A stretch of 64,000 bases of DNA, taken from positions 227,841,127 to 227,905,126 of the forward strand of contig OV884056.1 of NCBI GenBank assembly GCA_930367215.1, read 5' to 3'. The notes beneath the pieces were generated by a model. That model worked only from the letters and a program-made list of their open reading frames with translations. It ran no database searches and had not been told where the DNA came from. The translations under genes and the position numbers were made by a program. Positions 10,941 to 21,621 of this stretch are shown piece by piece. The stretch's first letter is position 1. Each line of letters starts with the position of its first letter. This DNA is from Pollenia angustigena (Eukaryota > Arthropoda > Insecta > Diptera > Polleniidae).

Positions 10941-11364
10941 TCATCTTATTCGAGCTTACCAAGTCAGATGCCGTTTAAATTTTTCTTCTTATAAAAAAGT
11001 TTTTATCAACAAACAATATTCCTATACAAAATTTGTTCGGATTGGCAACAAACGGGGCTCACGCCATGACTGGAACTGTTGGTAAGCCTATAGCCTATTC
11101 ATCGATGTCGAACGTAGAGTTCGTTCGCTTAAATTACATGTAAAACAAAGACAATATTGTATAATTTGTTTTCGTTTTAAATGTTAGTTAAGCAAACGAA
11201 GTCTTCGTTCAGAAAAAGATGAACAGGCAGTTAATCTTACGTCGCAATGCAAAAAATATTAAGGTTCTTTGTGGTAATATTTAAAGTTTTTTTCACATAG
11301 TCCTAAAAGAATAACATAAATAAAAGAATTTCAGTAATTCTGTTCTGTATTAGGTGTTTCTCAT

Positions 11365-11530
11365 ACAAGATGGACTTCTTAAAGGAAGATGTTGTAAGAA
11401 TCGTAGAACAGTGGGATGCTTTGATACTGTATTTGGAAACATAGTTTTATAAAGGCAATGGTATAACAGCCGCAGAACTTGCAGAAAGTATGGATGAGTT
11501 CCAAAACAGAGCAAGTATACAATAAGCCAA
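11365..11530 (+). pseudogene. small hAT-like transposase fragment
   Basis: Reading from ACAAGATGGACTTC gives DVVRIVEQWDALILYLE, then a stop, then ITAAELAESMDEFQNRA in the same direction. The pattern RW-SL---V-RI-EQWDAL-LYF is the C-terminal-region signature I associate with hAT-type transposases and their domesticated zinc-finger relatives. No other block of the protein is found nearby, the arginine-tryptophan start is frame-broken, and the flanks are A/T rich. It is a short relic at best. Confidence 0.35.
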
Positions 11531-12405
11531 CTATGCATTGTAAAACTCTTTGATACATTTTTTACGCTGTCTGCAAGGTATTAGGATGTATTGGAGCTCA
11601 GCCTATGTCTTAAAAAGTTTAAAACTTTTTTTAAATTGTACAAACTTAAGTTAATAAATTTTTATTCATATTTTATTAGTGGTCTATATGTGTTATTGCA
11701 TACGATCAATTAATGAATCTAGTTTATAAGCGTTATTAAATGTATATGGGCATTTCCCCAGAATGGTCTACCAGGATGAAAAAATAAAATGTTGATTATC
11801 ATCGTCTTTTATTGTTTATTATTATAAAATAGTCTTTGTTCTTATAAAATAATGGTTTCATAGCATATCTCAGCTGTTTTGCTTGAGGAAATTCGGCTGG
11901 AAACTGGAAAATTTTATATTTTTCTGTAATTTCTACTTCTAAAGACATTTTTATATACTTATTTTACATGCAAGAAATATGTTATGTTTACACTCTTTCT
12001 TCATAATCTCTCCATAACAATCAATTGTAAAAGGAGTATTAAGTTTTTTTGTTACGGAAATTTGAAGACATTTATGGGAAAATGCGTGGTGATAATAATA
12101 AAAAAACATATGGAAACATCGTACGTTCGCGACCGGTAAATAAGCCAATTAAACAAAAACCCAGAGATATATTTTATTTTGTAAATACTAGATGGAGACC
12201 TACATTAGTACACTTTTAAAATAAATTAATCACTTTTGATTCCATTTTGCAAATTTTTACATTTCACTACTGTCAGCCAAAGTTGACTTCTATTTTGCGT
12301 ACGTTCGTGCCCACACGCTTATAACTCTTATTATGGAAACTTAAACTCGATGAAATCCATCTTTTGCACTAGAGCTACCCAAATGCTATCGAATCGAAAA
12401 AATGT

Positions 12406-12476
12406 TTTGTTTTCTATATTATTTGTACATCAAAAGCGTACGAACGTACGTTCGTGACCCCAGGAAATGCCCATAT
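12406..12476 (+). repeat. second copy of the CGAACGTACGTTCG palindrome repeat
   Basis: TTGTAC.T.AAAAGCG, then the palindrome, then TGACCCCAGGAA.TGCCCATATA match 5733-5791. Smaller matches (CGTACGTTCG) lie at 12119 and 12299, so the whole of 12110-12476 may belong to one element. Confidence 0.55.
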
Positions 12477-12757
12477 ACATTTTGTTAAAGTTAAACGTTA
12501 CCAGCAGTGTGACCACAATTGAAAAAAAATTGGATGCTAAATGGGGATTAAAACAATGCTAAAAATGTTCAGTAGGACCAGAGCTATGAATAAAAATGTG
12601 GAACCACCACCTAAAAAAATTGGTAATTTTGCTACAAAAAATAACATAAATGCTGGAACAAGGCACGGAATGAGATAAGATTTTGCAAAAATTTGTGTTA
12701 TTTGAATGGAAATCACGCTGTTAAATTTCGTGAAGATCCGTCCATAATTTACCCTAA

Positions 12758-14008
12758 GAGATTTTGCCAATGGACACCACACTGACGTTATTTACACTGA
12801 TTTCAGTAAGGCTTTCGACAAAGTTAATCATCCGCTATTGTTGAAAAAACTGGATGTAATGGGTTTCAATAATAACTTCCTGAGCTGGATCAAATCATAT
12901 TTGTCATGTAGAACTCAATCTGTAAAATTTAATACGGCAATTTCGGAAAAAATCAATGTAAAATCTGGAGTACCTCAGGGAAGCCACATTGGTCCAATTT
13001 TGTTCCTTCTTTTCATTAATGATTTGCCTGAAGCAGTTCAACATTGTAATGTATTGATGTATGCAGACGACGTAAAATTATTTTCGACTGTAAAACATCC
13101 TTGTGATCAACAGCATCTACAAAATGACCTGGATAGTTTTGACAATTGGTGTAAACTTAACTTGATGGAACTAAATTTAAATAAATGTAAACATATGCAA
13201 TTCTCCAGAGTAAAAAAGTGTGCTTACTCCTACGTTCTTGGTGGCCGTACTTTACAACATGTTAGTGAAATAATGGATTTGGGAATATTGTTAGACAAAA
13301 AACTTAACTTTATCCAACATATAACGATGACTGTTAATAAATCCCGTAGCGTTCTGGCTTTTATTAAAAGAAGGGCAAAGGAATTCAACGATCCCTTAAC
13401 CACAAAAAGTCTTTATACTGCGCTCGTCAGACCAATTTTGGAATACGGCAGCATTATTTGGGACCCGATCTATAATATTCATACTGATCGTATTGAGTCA
13501 GTGCAAAAACAATTTCTTATTTTCTGCTTAAGAAGTAAATATAGAGGATGCCTGGTATTACCTTCATATTCAACTAGACTAGCTGAAATAAATTTACCAA
13601 CGTTAAAAAGCCGGCGAATGATGCTAAATATATCATTTATGGTCAATCTTAAAAATGGTAGTACACATTCCGAATTTTTATTGAGTAACGTAACTTTTAA
13701 TATTCCTCAACGTTCACTTCGTTTTTTTTAACCCTCTATATGTCAGAACATGCCGAACAAACTTTGCGATGTCAGATCCAATAAGAAAATTATGCAACTG
13801 TTTCAATGAAATGTATAACTTTATCGACTATTCTCTGAACATTAATATCATAAAAAGCAATATCATATTATATTTAAATCAATAATGTTTATTCTAAACT
13901 TTCTTTCTTTGCTTAAATAAATTAGTATGTTAATACATTAATACATTAAGTTAGTCTGTAAGGAATTTGTCCATAGACTTAAATTAAATAAATAAATAAA
14001 TAAATAAA
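12758..14008 (+). mobile_element. 5'-truncated LINE (CR1/Jockey-superfamily type)
   Basis: The RT coding part is followed by about 250 bases of 3' UTR and a short-repeat tail of TAAA/AAAT units at 13981-14007. It lies inside the Helentron-like element, whose sequence continues on both sides. No clear target duplication is visible. Truncation at the 5' end and a simple-repeat tail are usual for LINE insertions. Confidence 0.8.
12768..13731 (+). pseudogene. LINE reverse transcriptase C-terminal two thirds
   Basis: The open frame runs without a stop from the truncation point to TAA at 13729-13731. It shows the RT palm block VIYTDFSKAFDKVNH (first catalytic D), the SGVPQGSHIGPILFLLFINDLP motif, and YADD at 13060-13071. 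Thumb-region blocks LGILLDKKLNF, LVRPILEYGSIIWDP and RIESVQKQFL follow. Catalytic residues appear intact, but the endonuclease, ORF1 and RT fingers are missing, so the copy was dead on arrival. The clean frame suggests recent insertion. Confidence 0.85.
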
Positions 14009-14560
14009 CCCCATATAAACAATACTCCCGGAAAACAGTTTAGTACGCCTAAAACCATAAAAAATAACGCTAGCGTAACAAAATTTGGTACGTCACAGTT
14101 TTTCAGGACTAAAAAAACACTGTGAAATTTCGTGACGATCGGTCCATAATTTACCTTAGGCCCCATATAAACCCTACTACCGGAAAAGAGTTTAGTACGC
14201 CTAAAACCGTAAAAAATAACGCTAGCGTAACAAAGTTAGGTACGTCACAGTTTTTTAGGAGTAGAAATAACACTGTGAAATTTCGTGAAGATCGGTACAT
14301 AATTTACCCTAGGCCCCATAGAAACCCTACTCCCGGAAAACAGTTTAGTACACCTAAAACCATAATTAATAATGCAATCATAAAAGAAATTGGTTCGTCA
14401 CAGTTTTAAAGGACTAGAAATTACGCTGTGAAATTTCATGATGATCGGTCCATAATTTACCCTAGGCCCCATATAAGCCCTACTACCGGAAAACAGTTAA
14501 GTCGCCTTAAACCATAATTAATAACAAATCGTCACAGTTTAAGATAATAATAACATCATA
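14009..14560 (+). repeat. minisatellite of about 152 bp inside the Helentron-like element
   Basis: The marker GGCCCC occurs at 14161, 14312 and 14465 (spacing 151 and 153). Each monomer contains CATAATTTACC.TAGGCCCCAT, a CGGAAAACAGTTTAG block and GGTACGTCACAGTTTT. Confidence 0.8.
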
Positions 14561-14813
14561 CAGATATTACTCCTTAAACATTCGAACTGTCGGTGGAGGG
14601 TATCAAAGATTCGGCACAGCCGAATATAGCACTCTAACTTGTTTCGATTAAATTTTGTTAAAATGACATCGTAAGAAAATAAGAATTCGTTCTACATGTA
14701 CACGGAAAGAAATTTATTTTCTAAAGTAATTAATTTCGTTTCTTTAACTCATTTCGTTTTAGTAAAATATTCTTAAATAAAGAAACATTTGGCTTAAACC
14801 AATCTACACATAT

Positions 14814-15330
14814 ATCGGGTGATTTTGTAAGAGCTACAGTAAAGTTTTAAGAAAAAACACAGAAAATTGAGAAAAATTCATGAAATCTTTATTTGAATCG
14901 ATAGTACGGTCGGTCCATATAATTTAATGTTTGAAGATTATTTCATGCAAATGTTGACCATGACTGCGCCTCAAACGGTCCATCCGCTTAGTCCAATTTT
15001 GGCATACTCTTTCCAACATTTCGGCCGGTATCTCATGAATAAATGCTTCGATATTGTCTTCTAATGCGTCAATTGAAGTGGATATGTGTGTATAGATATG
15101 AGCTTAACATAGCCCCACAAAAACTAGTGTAAAGGCGTTAAATCGCACGATCTAGGCGGCCAATTGACCGGTCCCGAACGTGAAATAAAATGTTCACCGA
15201 ACTCGCCTCTCAAAAGGTCCATTGTTAAGTGTGCTGTGTGGCATGTGGCACCGTTCAGTTTACTATTCGAAAATGTCATGTTTGTCGGAAAATTTGACTT
15301 TAATTTTATTAAAATGTATGTCAAAATTTA
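14814..15330 (-). pseudogene. mariner-like (IS630/Tc1-mariner) transposase relic
   Basis: On the minus strand, 15320-15130 reads NGATCHTAHLTMDLL, then GPVNWPPRSCDLTPL, the region around the second and third catalytic sites of this family. Relatives read QDGATCHTA; here the aspartate is replaced by asparagine. After a stop, other frames continue with FLWGYVK-like sequence and the C-terminal pattern IPAEMLERVCQNWTKRMD. Three or more frame changes and the lost catalytic residue show it is inactive. The sequence CGGGTGATTTTGTAAGAGCT at 14818 may be the element's terminus. The N-terminal half is absent. Confidence 0.75.
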
Positions 15331-15397
15331 ATAAAAAAAAAAATATAGCGATTACACTGTCAATTTTTAAATAGTTCAATATTAGGGTATGTTACAA

Positions 15398-15660
15398 CTA
15401 GGTATGTTATGTTATTTGAAAACGGTAATATCGATTTAAGTATCTTTAAAAATTAATTTCTTATTAATTTGTATATGTTTTTCTGTACGTATTCTTTTAA
15501 ATTTTTTATTTAAATAATAATAAATTTATATGTTAATTTAACTGTATTTGAACAAAAAATTAAGACATTAATTCAGAAATGGATTTTAAAATCGCACGTA
15601 ATTCATTAAACCTTCTAAAAACGATCGTTTTGAAATTGATCTCTTTCCATCACATACCTG
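15398..15660. mobile_element. MITE of the CAGGTATGTGATG family, copy 1
   Basis: It starts CTAGGTATGTTATGTTATTTG and ends TTTCCATCACATACCTG. The interior aligns with 56738-56980, for example TTCTTTTAAATTTT and AATGGATTTTAAA. Confidence 0.7.
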
Positions 15661-15708
15661 AATAAATGCATATTTTATTAATTTTTAAATCATAGTTTGA
15701 GTTTTATT

Positions 15709-15902
15709 CAGGTTTGTGATGAAACTCAATAATCTCAAATTGATCGTGCTTTGCAGGTGCGATGAATTTGGAGCGATTTTTATATACATTTCTGAATTAT
15801 AACCTTAATATTTTGTTAAAAATACAGTTCAATTACTGCATTGTAAAATGTATTAGAAATCAATTTTTAAAGATTCTGAAACGATATCGTCGGTATCACA
15901 TA
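15709..15902. mobile_element. MITE of the CAGGTATGTGATG family, copy 2
   Basis: It begins CAGGTTTGTGATGAAAC only 48 bases after copy 1 ends and runs in the opposite orientation. It closes at GAAACGATATCGTCGGTATCACATA. The two abutting copies give a hairpin-like arrangement at 15645-15725. Confidence 0.6.
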
Positions 15903-16089
15903 ATATTTTCCTCAAAATCTTTTACATCGCTTTTCGACACTAACGAAATACAAAAATTAACGAAGTCCTGTAAAATGTTATTGTTTGGTTTAAGAAAAAT
16001 AACTTGAAAAGAGCAAAATTGCAAAAAATTATAAAATTATTCATGATATTCACAAACGACCGACCCCCTTTCACTAAAAAGGAATAAAC

Positions 16090-16300
16090 ACATAGTCCGG
16101 TTAATATTTTTGAAGATAATTGCATTTGAGCCACATCATCTTTTTTAAAAACACAAATAACGGTTATTTTGGAATATCTTGAAAACTGTTCTACTTTTGA
16201 CAATTCTGACTGCATATTCGGATTCAGCATAGAGATTAGGCATCAGATTCATTTGGCCACGACTTTGTTGAAAATTTGTGACACAGTGTTATTGACGAAA
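16090..16300 (-). repeat. single-arm copy of the 54487-55256 foldback element
   Basis: The reverse complement matches 54720-54850 over blocks such as TTTTTTAAAAACACAAATAACG and TTTTGACAATTCTGACT, and ends with CACGACTTTGTTGAAAATTTG as in the other copies. Confidence 0.65.
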
Positions 16301-16479
16301 AATCCACCAAATTATAAAATCGTATATATTTCCTGAATAAACCAATTGTTATAAAAAATAATCATAGTCCGCCAAATCACGAATATTTCCGAGGAATTTT
16401 TTTTCTCATGGAAAATATTTTTCTCGAGAAAAAAATCCTCCAATTATAAATTTCGCATCATCGATCTTGTTATGCTTAT

Positions 16480-16512
16480 TATACCCTTCACCACAATTAG
16501 TTGTGAAGAAAT
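16480..16512. repeat. Helentron-like 5' terminus fragment
   Basis: TTATACCCTTCACCACAATTAGTTGTGAAG corresponds, inverted, to the end at 52440-52475 (CTTCACAACTAATTGTGGTGGAGGGTATA). Confidence 0.5.
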
Positions 16513-16522
16513 TTATTCATTG

Positions 16523-17514
16523 CACGCAGAGAAAAAATATGGTTGGGCATGGTTACGGCAACAACACTATGTTTATTGTAACAATATATTGTTGTCGTAC
16601 ACAAATAATTGTTATTTTTATTTAATATCAACAATAATATAGTTACAGTAAACATATCAATGTTTATCGCAATTATAAATATGAGTATTGTTGACCGAAA
16701 AATATTTATTTTTCTAACAACTAAATTATGATAACTTTCAAAACATATTATATTACCCACAAGCATATCATGATATTTAATAGCCATAACATGATAACTT
16801 TCTATACATTCATCATATTATGTTTAAGATGCAATCAAACTATTTTTACTCTAATAATATTATGCTAGCACCATTTGTAAAATTATTTTGAATCAGTTGT
16901 GTCGTTTGTTTTATATGTGAGCGGTTAAACAAGATAAATTACCATAAAAAAGAATATATTTAAAGAAATTAAAATAATTAATAATAATTGTGAAAAATAT
17001 CGAAGTAAAATCCAACAACAAATATTGAACTCCGCTATTTTATTTACATCAAGAAAAATTGTAAAAAGTCACAAAATAAAAAATCGATACATAAAAATTT
17101 TAATTTATTTTGTATTGTTATGACAGTTATTAAAGGAGCTGTATCATAATAATATTGCTTCTAAATTTATTATGATTAACATGATGATAATATGATTACT
17201 TCTTAGCTTATTATGATTAACATGGCAATAATATGATTAATTTCTTAGCTTATTATGATTAACATGATAATAATATGATTGCTTCTTAACTTATTATGAT
17301 TTACATGACAATAATATGATTCCTTCTTAACTTATTATGATTAACAGAATAATAATATGATTAAGGGAAAAATATTAAGATGTAATATTACGAATATATT
17401 TAGCCATTATATGATTCAATAATAATCTTAATATGGTGACTACAATCATGAATCTTATCATAATATGTTGCTCTTAGAATATGTTTACCACAACCATGTT
17501 TTTTTCTTTGCGTG
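16523..17514. mobile_element. non-autonomous DNA element with CACGCA(G/A)AGAAAAAA termini
   Basis: The left end CACGCAGAGAAAAAATATGG and the right end, read inverted, CACGCAAAGAAAAAAACATGG form a 24-bp terminal inverted repeat with few mismatches. The 990-bp interior is dominated by short near-palindromes of the type CATAATATG and includes a 41-bp minisatellite. It has no coding frame of note. No clear target duplication is visible, so the superfamily is undetermined. Confidence 0.6.
17160..17362. repeat. 41-42 bp minisatellite
   Basis: ATTATGATTAACATG marks starts at 17169, 17210, 17252, 17293 and 17334. Each unit carries an ATAATATGATT block and a CTTCTTA(A/G)CTT block. Confidence 0.85.
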
Positions 17515-17699
17515 TACATATAAACAAAAACAAATTTTTTTTAATTAAAGAGGTGTAACCAAATTGGTACAATGGTCACTTAGGTGTGAAAATTTTTAAA
17601 ACAAAAATTTTTTGGATGTCATACAAATGTTTAAACTTTAAGTTAATCAATAATCCAAACATATATTGAAAATTGTCGACTGCCGCCAATAATAAAGTG

Positions 17700-18035
17700 G
17701 TCCCAAATTGGCACAGCGTGCGTTAATGGGTAATATAACTATATTATTGTGATCGACAACCATATTATTGTTAAAGTTATAATCCATCAATAATCCACAA
17801 CCATGTTATGGTTGCCTCTAAACATGTTTTGGTTTAATATGGCAATAATTTGTTTTAAAATTAACAATAGCATTTTCCTCTTTTCCAAAACAACATGCTA
17901 TGGTTGAAAAACAACCATGCTATTATAAGTGTCAAACATATTTTAGTTATTAACATGTTCGGTGACAGCCATAATATGGTTGCGGCTTCTTCATTTAACC
18001 ATAATATGGTTGTCAGTGACAGTAATATTGGTTAT
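17700..18035. repeat. stretch rich in AACCATA.TATGGTT palindromes
   Basis: At least eight copies of CAACCAT(A/G)..ATGGTTG-type words occur, for example ACAACCATATTATTGTT, ACAACCATGTTATGGTTG and AACCATAATATGGTTG. They share the word style of the element at 16523-17514 and may be a second, decayed copy of it. Confidence 0.5.
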
Positions 18036-18796
18036 TCCATGTCAAAACGACCAAGAGTGGGACCCGACCCCTTTCGATTTCAATGAAATTTGGCGACGAA
18101 AAAAAAATAAAAAAAAATTTTTTTTTAAAGTTATGTCATATTCAAAATATCATAATTTCGCCGGATTAGCCGAATGTGTTGAGCTTGTTTCTTCAATATC
18201 TTGCAAACTACTTGACATACGAAGATGATGTCATTTTAAAGAGAATATATTGAAAAAATGTAATATGTAATAATAACGGATTAAGTCAAAAACCTATTTT
18301 TTTATTTGGTTTTTTTTTTATTTAATACCTGAAATTTTGTTTTTTTCTTTTTTAAGACACAATTTTTTTCCTTCGCAACCTTTAAAAAAATAATCTTAAG
18401 ATAGAATTTTAATATTGTAATTTTGAGCAATAAGTATACTGTGCTAGTTGCAAAAAACAGACCAGCCGCGCACCTGGCACTTTACCCTAATTGGGGGCGC
18501 TGAATCCAGTGGTGCTAACCGTTTTTTTAGGTTAGCTCTTGTTTTCAAGATATACCGTAATTTAGAAAATGTAGGAGGTTGCACTGCATATATTCGCGTT
18601 ACTCAAAAACGGTTCAGTTTATTGAATGGTTTGTAGCCCTTAATATTCTCTTAAAAATGATATTAAAATATTCTTAGTATGTCAAGTAGTTTTTGAGATA
18701 TTGAATCAATAAACACAACACATTCGGCTAATTCAACGAAATTATGACATTTTGAATATGGCATAGCTTTCGAACTTTCATATAAGATATAAGGAA

Positions 18797-20370
18797 CACA
18801 GAAAAAATTATTTTTCCAATTAAAGCAAAAAATTTGTAAAATCAAACAATTTTTTATCTGAAATCGGTCCTATAAACAAATTTGCATATTCAAACAATTT
18901 ATGCGCATTTTGTTTATTGAAAAAAACACTGATTTTTTCAAACAAATAATTTAACTGAATCAAACAAAAAGTTTACTGAAATTCATATACTAAATTTCAA
19001 AATCAAAAAAAAAGTTTTTGCACAAGCAATGACGCGCACACAAGTAAGCACTGTATGAGAAAATGACGGCAGATCAGAGCCGCCGGCTGGCTTTGAGACA
19101 CATTTTTATACCCACACCACAATAGTGGAGAGGGTATTATGCATTTCTGCTGATGTGTGTAACGCCCTAAAATATTGGTCCCAGACCCACCGATCGACTC
19201 AGAATCACTTTCTGAGTCGAACTAACAATGTCCGTCCGGCTGGCAGGCTGGCTGGCTGGCTGTCCATGTAACATAGTGCGCAAAGTACAGGTCGAAGTTT
19301 TGGAGATAATTTGATAAAATTTGGGACATAAGTTCTTATAGGCACAAGGACCAAGCCTATTGCAAATGGGCCAAATCGAAGGACCACGAAGGAAGATAGG
19401 GGAAATTTCTTCCTCTCAGAAACTATCAAACCGATTTTAATGAAATTTAAAACATAGATAGAACCATATCTTTTTGGACACAAAAGGGATGCATTTTTTA
19501 AAAAATAGATCCACGAGGGGAGATAGAGGCAATTTTTGCCTCTTAACCCGATTTTAATGAAATTTAAAACATAGATAGATCCATATCTATATGGACACAT
19601 AAGCTATACAGCTTTTCAAAAATAGGACCACGAGGGGAGGTAGGGGGCAATTTCTGCCTCTCACAAACTTTCACACCGATTTTAATGAAGTTTATAAACA
19701 TAGTTAGCCATATTTATATGGACATATAAGCATGACATGTTTTTTAGTACTGTGGTGTAGGGTATCATATGGTCGGGCTTGACCGACTATACTTTCGTAC
19801 TTGTTATTGTTGGAATAATAATGTTTGAACGAAGTCTTATTTATACACACAACACAATGTTTTTCTTTATCACTCTCTGTTGCTGTATCCTTTCCTTTGC
19901 TAAAGAAGAAATGTAACCAAAAACGACAGCAGACCGACTCGATATGTTTTTCGTCATCATTTTATTTTTGTATTTGATGTATTTAACCAAACAGTTTTAA
20001 AAAATTGAATACGGGATTTTGTTTCTTGTAATATTGTTTCTGCTATTGTTTTTCTTATAGTTGCACTTTTTTAAAGCATCCAAAAATAGACTGTGTGTGT
20101 TTTTTGTTGTTGTTCTTATATATCACATAAAGGAAGTGTTGCTTACGATCAAATAAAAAAATGCAAAAAGACGACAACATTAAAGAGCGTTAAATATTTC
20201 ATACAAAATTATGAAAACTTGACACCAATAACGCGTTTATTATATTTTTGAAGAGTTGTCCACATTTTTGTTGGTTAAATAAAAATCAAACAAAAATATT
20301 GATTGAATCAGTAAAAAATTTTTCAAACAAGCGTTTGTTTAAAAATAATTCGGCAATAATTTTTTCTGTG
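18797..20370. mobile_element. TIR element CACAGAAAAAATTA, copy A (interrupted)
   Basis: The termini CACAGAAAAAATTA and TAATTTTTTCTGTG form a perfect 14-bp inverted repeat. A second copy without the interruption lies at 36441-37315. After removing the 699-bp insert at 19109-19807, copy A is 875 bp, the same length as copy B. Shared interior blocks include TGAAATCGGTCCTATAAACA and TAGGAAGTGTTGCTTACGAT. There is no coding frame. No clear target duplication flanks either copy. Confidence 0.75.
19109..19807 (+). mobile_element. Helentron/DINE-1-like element, second family
   Basis: The 5' end has ATACCCACACCAC...GGGTAT. The 3' end has GGTGTAGGGTATC, then a GTCGG/CCGAC hairpin and ACTTTCGTACTTGTT. 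The centre is a minisatellite of about 120 bp (ACCGATTTTAATGAAATTTA at about 19432, 19550 and 19677). The insertion point is known from copy B at 36750-36770, where GACACATTTTTTTGTTGGAA is uninterrupted. A T-rich target and the hairpin suit Helentron-type elements; this assignment is inference. Confidence 0.55.
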
Positions 20371-20625
20371 AACCTTCTCACTAAATTTCATTAAAATCGA
20401 AAGGGGTCGTGCCCCACTCTGGGTCGTTTTGATATAGAATTACGCATATGGTAAAATTAAACATAATTTATTTAAAATTTTCTTTCAAAATAGGTCTGTT
20501 GGACGCAGTGATGCCAGGAGAAATTACAAAAAATCCCTACATGTCTAAAAAATTACATTTTTTCCCTACAACCAAAAAAAATCCTTACACTTTTCCCTAC
20601 CTTAAAATTAATTATTAAGATTTTT

Positions 20626-20900
20626 GTATGACGTGCTAAATTCCCAATTTTCCATATTTGATAAATACACCGAAATTTATTGTTGAGGGGAAGCTAGCCT
20701 CTATGCGCATTTCACTGGTTGCTTAGGCCAGATCATCAGGAAACCTTTTCCAAAGATTTTAAAAAAGCTAAAAATATTATACAAATAAAACCCTAAAGCG
20801 AATAAGAATTTTTAACACTCAAAGTCTTACTTGTAACAATATCAAAGCTTAAACAAAACACCAACAATAAACAGTGAGTTTATCTTTTCTTACATCCCCC
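20626..20900 (-). repeat. single copy of the unit found in the 21254-21702 palindrome
   Basis: TGATAAA.ACAC.GAAATTTATTGTTGA, the CACTGGTTGCTTAGGCCAGA block and TGTAACAATATCAAAGCTT are all shared with the palindrome. The first 65 bases (20626-20690) recur almost exactly at 21098-21165. No reverse transcriptase is present. It may be terminal-repeat debris of a retroelement. Confidence 0.6.
20689..20751 (-). ncRNA. hammerhead-ribozyme-like motif, version 1
   Basis: On the minus strand, GGAA, a three-base gap and GUUUC lead into CUGAUGA. A CUGG...CCAG stem II with a 9-base loop follows, then GAAA, the self-complementary AUGCGCAU, an A at the predicted cleavage position, GAGGC and UUCC. Helix I pairs GGAA-UUCC (outer) and GUUUC-GAGGC (inner, with G-U). 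Helix III would form only between two molecules, as in dimeric hammerheads linked to Penelope-like elements. The pair next to the core is U-U instead of the usual G-C, which may reduce activity. Confidence 0.55.
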
Positions 20901-21334
20901 TACAATTGGTTGGGTTCTTTCCGACTCGAATTGTAGTTGTAAGTGGGTAAAAAGAAAAAACAAAATTAAAAAACAAATTGCTTCATTCTATTGTCTTCGC
21001 AAGAAAACAACAAAAAAAATCAATTTGGCAATTCAGTTTTCTGCACGGGCACATGCAAGTATATTATCAAAGTTATTTACGGGAATACAAAATTTACTAT
21101 TAAGATTTTTGTATGACGTGCTAAATTCCCAATTTTCCATATTTGATAAATACACCGAAATTTATTGTTTTTAGCAACAGGCAAACAAATGCATATTTTG
21201 TTAACATTTTGTAAATATCAAAAAGTAATTTCAATTTTTCGGAATACAAAATTTTAATTTCAAAAGATTTTGTTATTCGTGCTTAATTCCCAGTTTTTAT
21301 TCTTGATAAAAACACTTGAAATTTATTGTTGATG

Positions 21335-21396
21335 GGATAAGCTATTCCTATGCATTTCACTGGTTGCTTAGGCCAGATCATCAGGAAACTTCATCC
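21335..21396 (-). ncRNA. hammerhead-ribozyme-like motif, version 2, left arm
   Basis: Mirror copy of the motif at 21560-21621, identical in sequence; see that entry for the pairing. Confidence 0.55.
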
Positions 21397-21559
21397 ATAA
21401 AGATTTTAGACAAACTAAAGATGAGATAAACCCACTTTTTTATTGTTGATGTATTTTGTTCAAGCTTTGATATTGTTACAAGTAAAACTGTTGCTATAAG
21501 TCTTATACGCTTAACAGTTTTATTTGGTTTAATATCTTTAGTTTGTCTAAAATCTTTAT

Positions 21560-21621
21560 GGATGAAGTTTCCTGATGATCTGGCCTAAGCAACCAGTGAA
21601 ATGCATAGGAATAGCTTATCC
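21560..21621 (+). ncRNA. hammerhead-ribozyme-like motif, version 2, right arm
   Basis: GGAU and GUUUC lead into CUGAUGA (21572-21578). Stem II CUGG/CCAG (21580-21583, 21593-21596), GAAA (21598-21601), the self-complementary AUGCAU (21601-21606), A21607 and GGAAU (21608-21612) follow, then AUCC (21618-21621). Compared with version 1, outer helix I changes from GGAA/UUCC to GGAU/AUCC, a true compensatory change. Inner helix I changes from GAGGC to GGAAU while staying paired. Helix III shrinks from AUGCGCAU to AUGCAU and stays self-complementary. Confidence 0.55.

Larger units (their letters stand above)
12525..14643 (+). mobile_element. Helentron/DINE-1-like element, split by a LINE
   Basis: The segments 12525-12757 and 14009-14643 are the reverse complement of consecutive parts of the element at 50338-52475, interrupted at TTTACCCTA/CCCCATATAAA. 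The 3' end has the subterminal block GGTGGAGGGTATC, a 7-bp-stem hairpin ATTCGGC-ACA-GCCGAAT and the terminus ATAGCACTCTAACTTGTT. The centre is a minisatellite of about 152 bp. Hairpin near one end, inverted subterminal blocks and a central minisatellite are the known DINE-1/Helentron architecture; the family assignment is inference. Confidence 0.6.
18037..20437. mobile_element. foldback element with about 220-bp arms, interrupted
   Basis: The left arm is 18037-18240. Its inverse is 18640-18796 joined to 20371-20437. Shared blocks include AAAACGACC.AGAGTGGG, GACCCCTTTCGATTT.AATG and TTAGCCGAATGTGTTG. The right arm is split by the TIR element at 18797-20370. The spacer 18241-18639 contains T-rich runs and an unassigned GC-richer stretch (18455-18530). 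Confidence 0.7.

Noticed and set aside
16090..16500. Possible coding region on the minus strand (96 codons at 15940-16230)
   Set aside because: The sequence is one arm of the foldback family at 54487-55256, where the frame is not conserved.
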